This document shows positions 4,196-5,401 of a stretch of DNA of 5,401 bases, piece by piece. The stretch covers positions 1 through 5,401 of the forward strand of contig DPKX01000162.1 of NCBI GenBank assembly GCA_003542295.1, read 5' to 3'. A model generated the notes under the pieces. That model saw only the letters and a program-made list of their open reading frames with translations. It had not been told where the DNA came from and made no database searches. The DNA comes from Candidatus Atribacter hydrocarboniphilus. Its GTDB lineage: Bacteria > Atribacterota > Atribacteria > Atribacterales > Atribacteraceae. The translations under genes and the position numbers were made by a program. Position 1 is the first letter of the stretch. Every line of letters begins with the position of its first letter.

Positions 4196-5401
4196 TGCGT
4201 TCCATTACACTATTAATGGCTAAATCAAAATGATTTTTAAGTATAACAATTTTATTTTCACCGTTTGAAGCCATATATTCTCTTAACGCCAAGCGAGCTG
4301 CTTCTTGACATAACTGCTTGAGCTCTGCTCCAGAAAAATCTTCTGTACGCATAGAAATTTCTTCAAGCGAGACATCGCCATCCAAAGGCATTTTTTTGCT
4401 ATGTATCTTAAGGATTTCTATCCGATCATCTTTATCTGGAAGATTGAAATTTAAAATTAGATCAAATCTGCCCGGGCGAATGATCGCTGGATCTATCAAA
4501 TCTTGCCTATTGCTTGCAGCTAAAACTAAAACATCTTTGAGCTCTTCAATTCCATCCATTTCGGAGAGGAATTGGCTGATTACTCGATCAATAACTTGAG
4601 AATCTCCAAAAGAATGTCTTAGAGGGACCAATGAATCAAATTCATCGAAAAATAAAATACAAGGGCTTGCCTGTCTCGCTTTACGAAATACCTCTCGAAC
4701 TCCTTTTTCCGACTCTCCAACATATTTAGACAAAAGCTCCGAGCCTTTTACGGATATGAAATTAATTTCACTTTCGTTGGCCATGGCCTTCACCACTAAC
4801 GTTTTACCCAATCCGGGAGACCCCGAGAGCAAGATGCCCTTCGGCGGCCGAAGCCCCACGCTCGCAAGCAGCTCGCCATGCTTAAGCGGCCAAGCCACCG
4901 CCTCCGAAAGCTGCCTCTTGATCTCGCGAAGGCCACCGACATCTTCCCAGCTCACGTCGGGCACCTCCACGAAAACCTCCCGAATGGCCGATGGTTCCAC
5001 TTCTTTGAGGGCACCAAGGAAGTCGTCCATCATCACTTCCATTTGCAAAATATCGATGTCGGCGACCTCTTCGATCCGACAGGTGTAATCGGGAACGACC
5101 CTCCGCAGGACGCTCATGGCTGCCTCCCGACACAGGGCCTCCATATCGGCACCGACAAAACCGTGAGTCACTCGCGACAACCTCTCCAAATCGACATCGG
5201 AGGCGAGCGGCATGCCTCGAACGTGGATGCTCAATATCTCCAACCTGTCCCTCTGGTCCGGTATGGCGATCTCCAGCTCCCGATCAAACCGTCCCGGGCG
5301 ACGAAGCGCCGGATCCAAGGCGTTGGGTATATTCGTCGCACCGATGACAATGACGTCACCGCGCGACTCTAGGCCATCCATCAGAGCCAACAGCTGCGCG
5401 A
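4188..5401 (-). CDS. CDC48/p97-type tandem AAA+ ATPase (5' part missing)
   Basis: The frame stays open to the right edge, so the N-terminus and the first Walker A and B motifs lie outside. The TTG at 5388-5390 is not a start: the reading continues upstream as AQLLALMDGLESRG, typical mid-domain CDC48 sequence. Counting from that codon, the end of the D1 module is visible: GATNIPNALDPALRRPGRFDRE (sensor 1 Asn and arginine finger, 18-38). Then come linker PDVSWEDVGGL (144-154) and a full D2 module: Walker A GSPGLGKT (190-197), pore-loop region around SKYVGES, Walker B ILFFDEFD (245-252), sensor 1 SN (293-294), arginine finger RPGRFD (305-310) and sensor 2 region DFSGAELKQL (351-360). Walker A departs from GPPGTGKT but keeps the key GxGKT. 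Such hexameric ATPases unfold or remodel proteins. Here it plausibly serves vesicle assembly or shell-protein handling, inferred from operon context. GC content drops sharply just after Walker A. Confidence 0.93.
   Translation of the reverse strand, partial: AQLLALMDGLESRGDVIVIGATNIPNALDPALRRPGRFDRELEIAIPDQRDRLEILSIHVRGMPLASDVDLERLSRVTHGFVGADMEALCREAAMSVLRRVVPDYTCRIEEVADIDILQMEVMMDDFLGALKEVEPSAIREVFVEVPDVSWEDVGGLREIKRQLSEAVAWPLKHGELLASVGLRPPKGILLSGSPGLGKTLVVKAMANESEINFISVKGSELLSKYVGESEKGVREVFRKARQASPCILFFDEFDSLVPLRHSFGDSQVIDRVISQFLSEMDGIEELKDVLVLAASNRQDLIDPAIIRPGRFDLILNFNLPDKDDRIEILKIHSKKMPLDGDVSLEEISMRTEDFSGAELKQLCQEAARLALREYMASNGENKIVILKNHFDLAINSVMERKR

Noticed and set aside
4878..5372. 164-codon open frame on the plus strand opposite the AAA+ gene
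   Set aside because: It is the antisense of a well-conserved AAA+ domain in GC-rich DNA, where stops are rare. Its product shows no family motif.
5388..5390. TTG as the start codon of the AAA+ gene
   Set aside because: The frame continues upstream to the window edge with conserved CDC48 residues (AQLL before ALMDG), so the TTG encodes an internal leucine.

Overview
The window is a gas-vesicle (gvp) gene cluster, read almost entirely from the minus strand. At the left edge lies the 3' end of an unrelated plus-strand gene. I take the source to be a bacterium, because most gene starts have strong Shine-Dalgarno sequences, the genes are tightly packed, and the set includes GvpK, GvpO, GvpG and two GvpF/L proteins. 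The lineage cannot be fixed. The plus-strand remnant resembles the C-terminus of a RocB-like M20 peptidase, which hints at an anaerobic amino-acid fermenter (for example Firmicutes or Synergistota), but this is a weak inference.

Layout, in transcription order (right to left): (1) a CDC48/p97-type tandem AAA+ ATPase, cut by the right edge; (2) a first GvpF/L protein; (3) GvpG; (4) a GvpA-family protein with a C-terminal four-cysteine zinc ribbon; (5) an unrecognised 146-aa protein whose tail looks like a shortened Hsp20/GvpH domain; (6) GvpK; (7) a second GvpF/L protein; (8) a GvpA-family (GvpJ/M-like) protein with a C-terminal PH/GRAM-like domain; (9) GvpO. Gaps between genes are 3 to about 70 nt, and the first gvpF/L overlaps gvpG by 7 nt, so one polycistronic transcript is likely. 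Its promoter lies beyond the right edge. A perfect 14-bp stem-loop between gvpO and the convergent plus-strand gene probably ends the operon.

How the genes fit together: from family knowledge, GvpA-type proteins form or nucleate the protein shell, GvpF/L, GvpG and GvpK act in assembly, Hsp20-like GvpH and AAA+ proteins are chaperone-like, and GvpO is an accessory protein needed in some systems. No plain, short GvpA and no MoxR-type GvpN are present here, so they should lie upstream or elsewhere if the cluster works.

The most interesting points are the two GvpA-family proteins with different extra domains (zinc ribbon; PH/GRAM-like). Next is the mosaic base composition: the left-edge gene and the upstream half of the AAA+ gene are GC-rich, while much of the gvp block is AT-rich, with a sharp change inside the AAA+ gene next to its second Walker A motif. 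This fits a transferred and recombined island.
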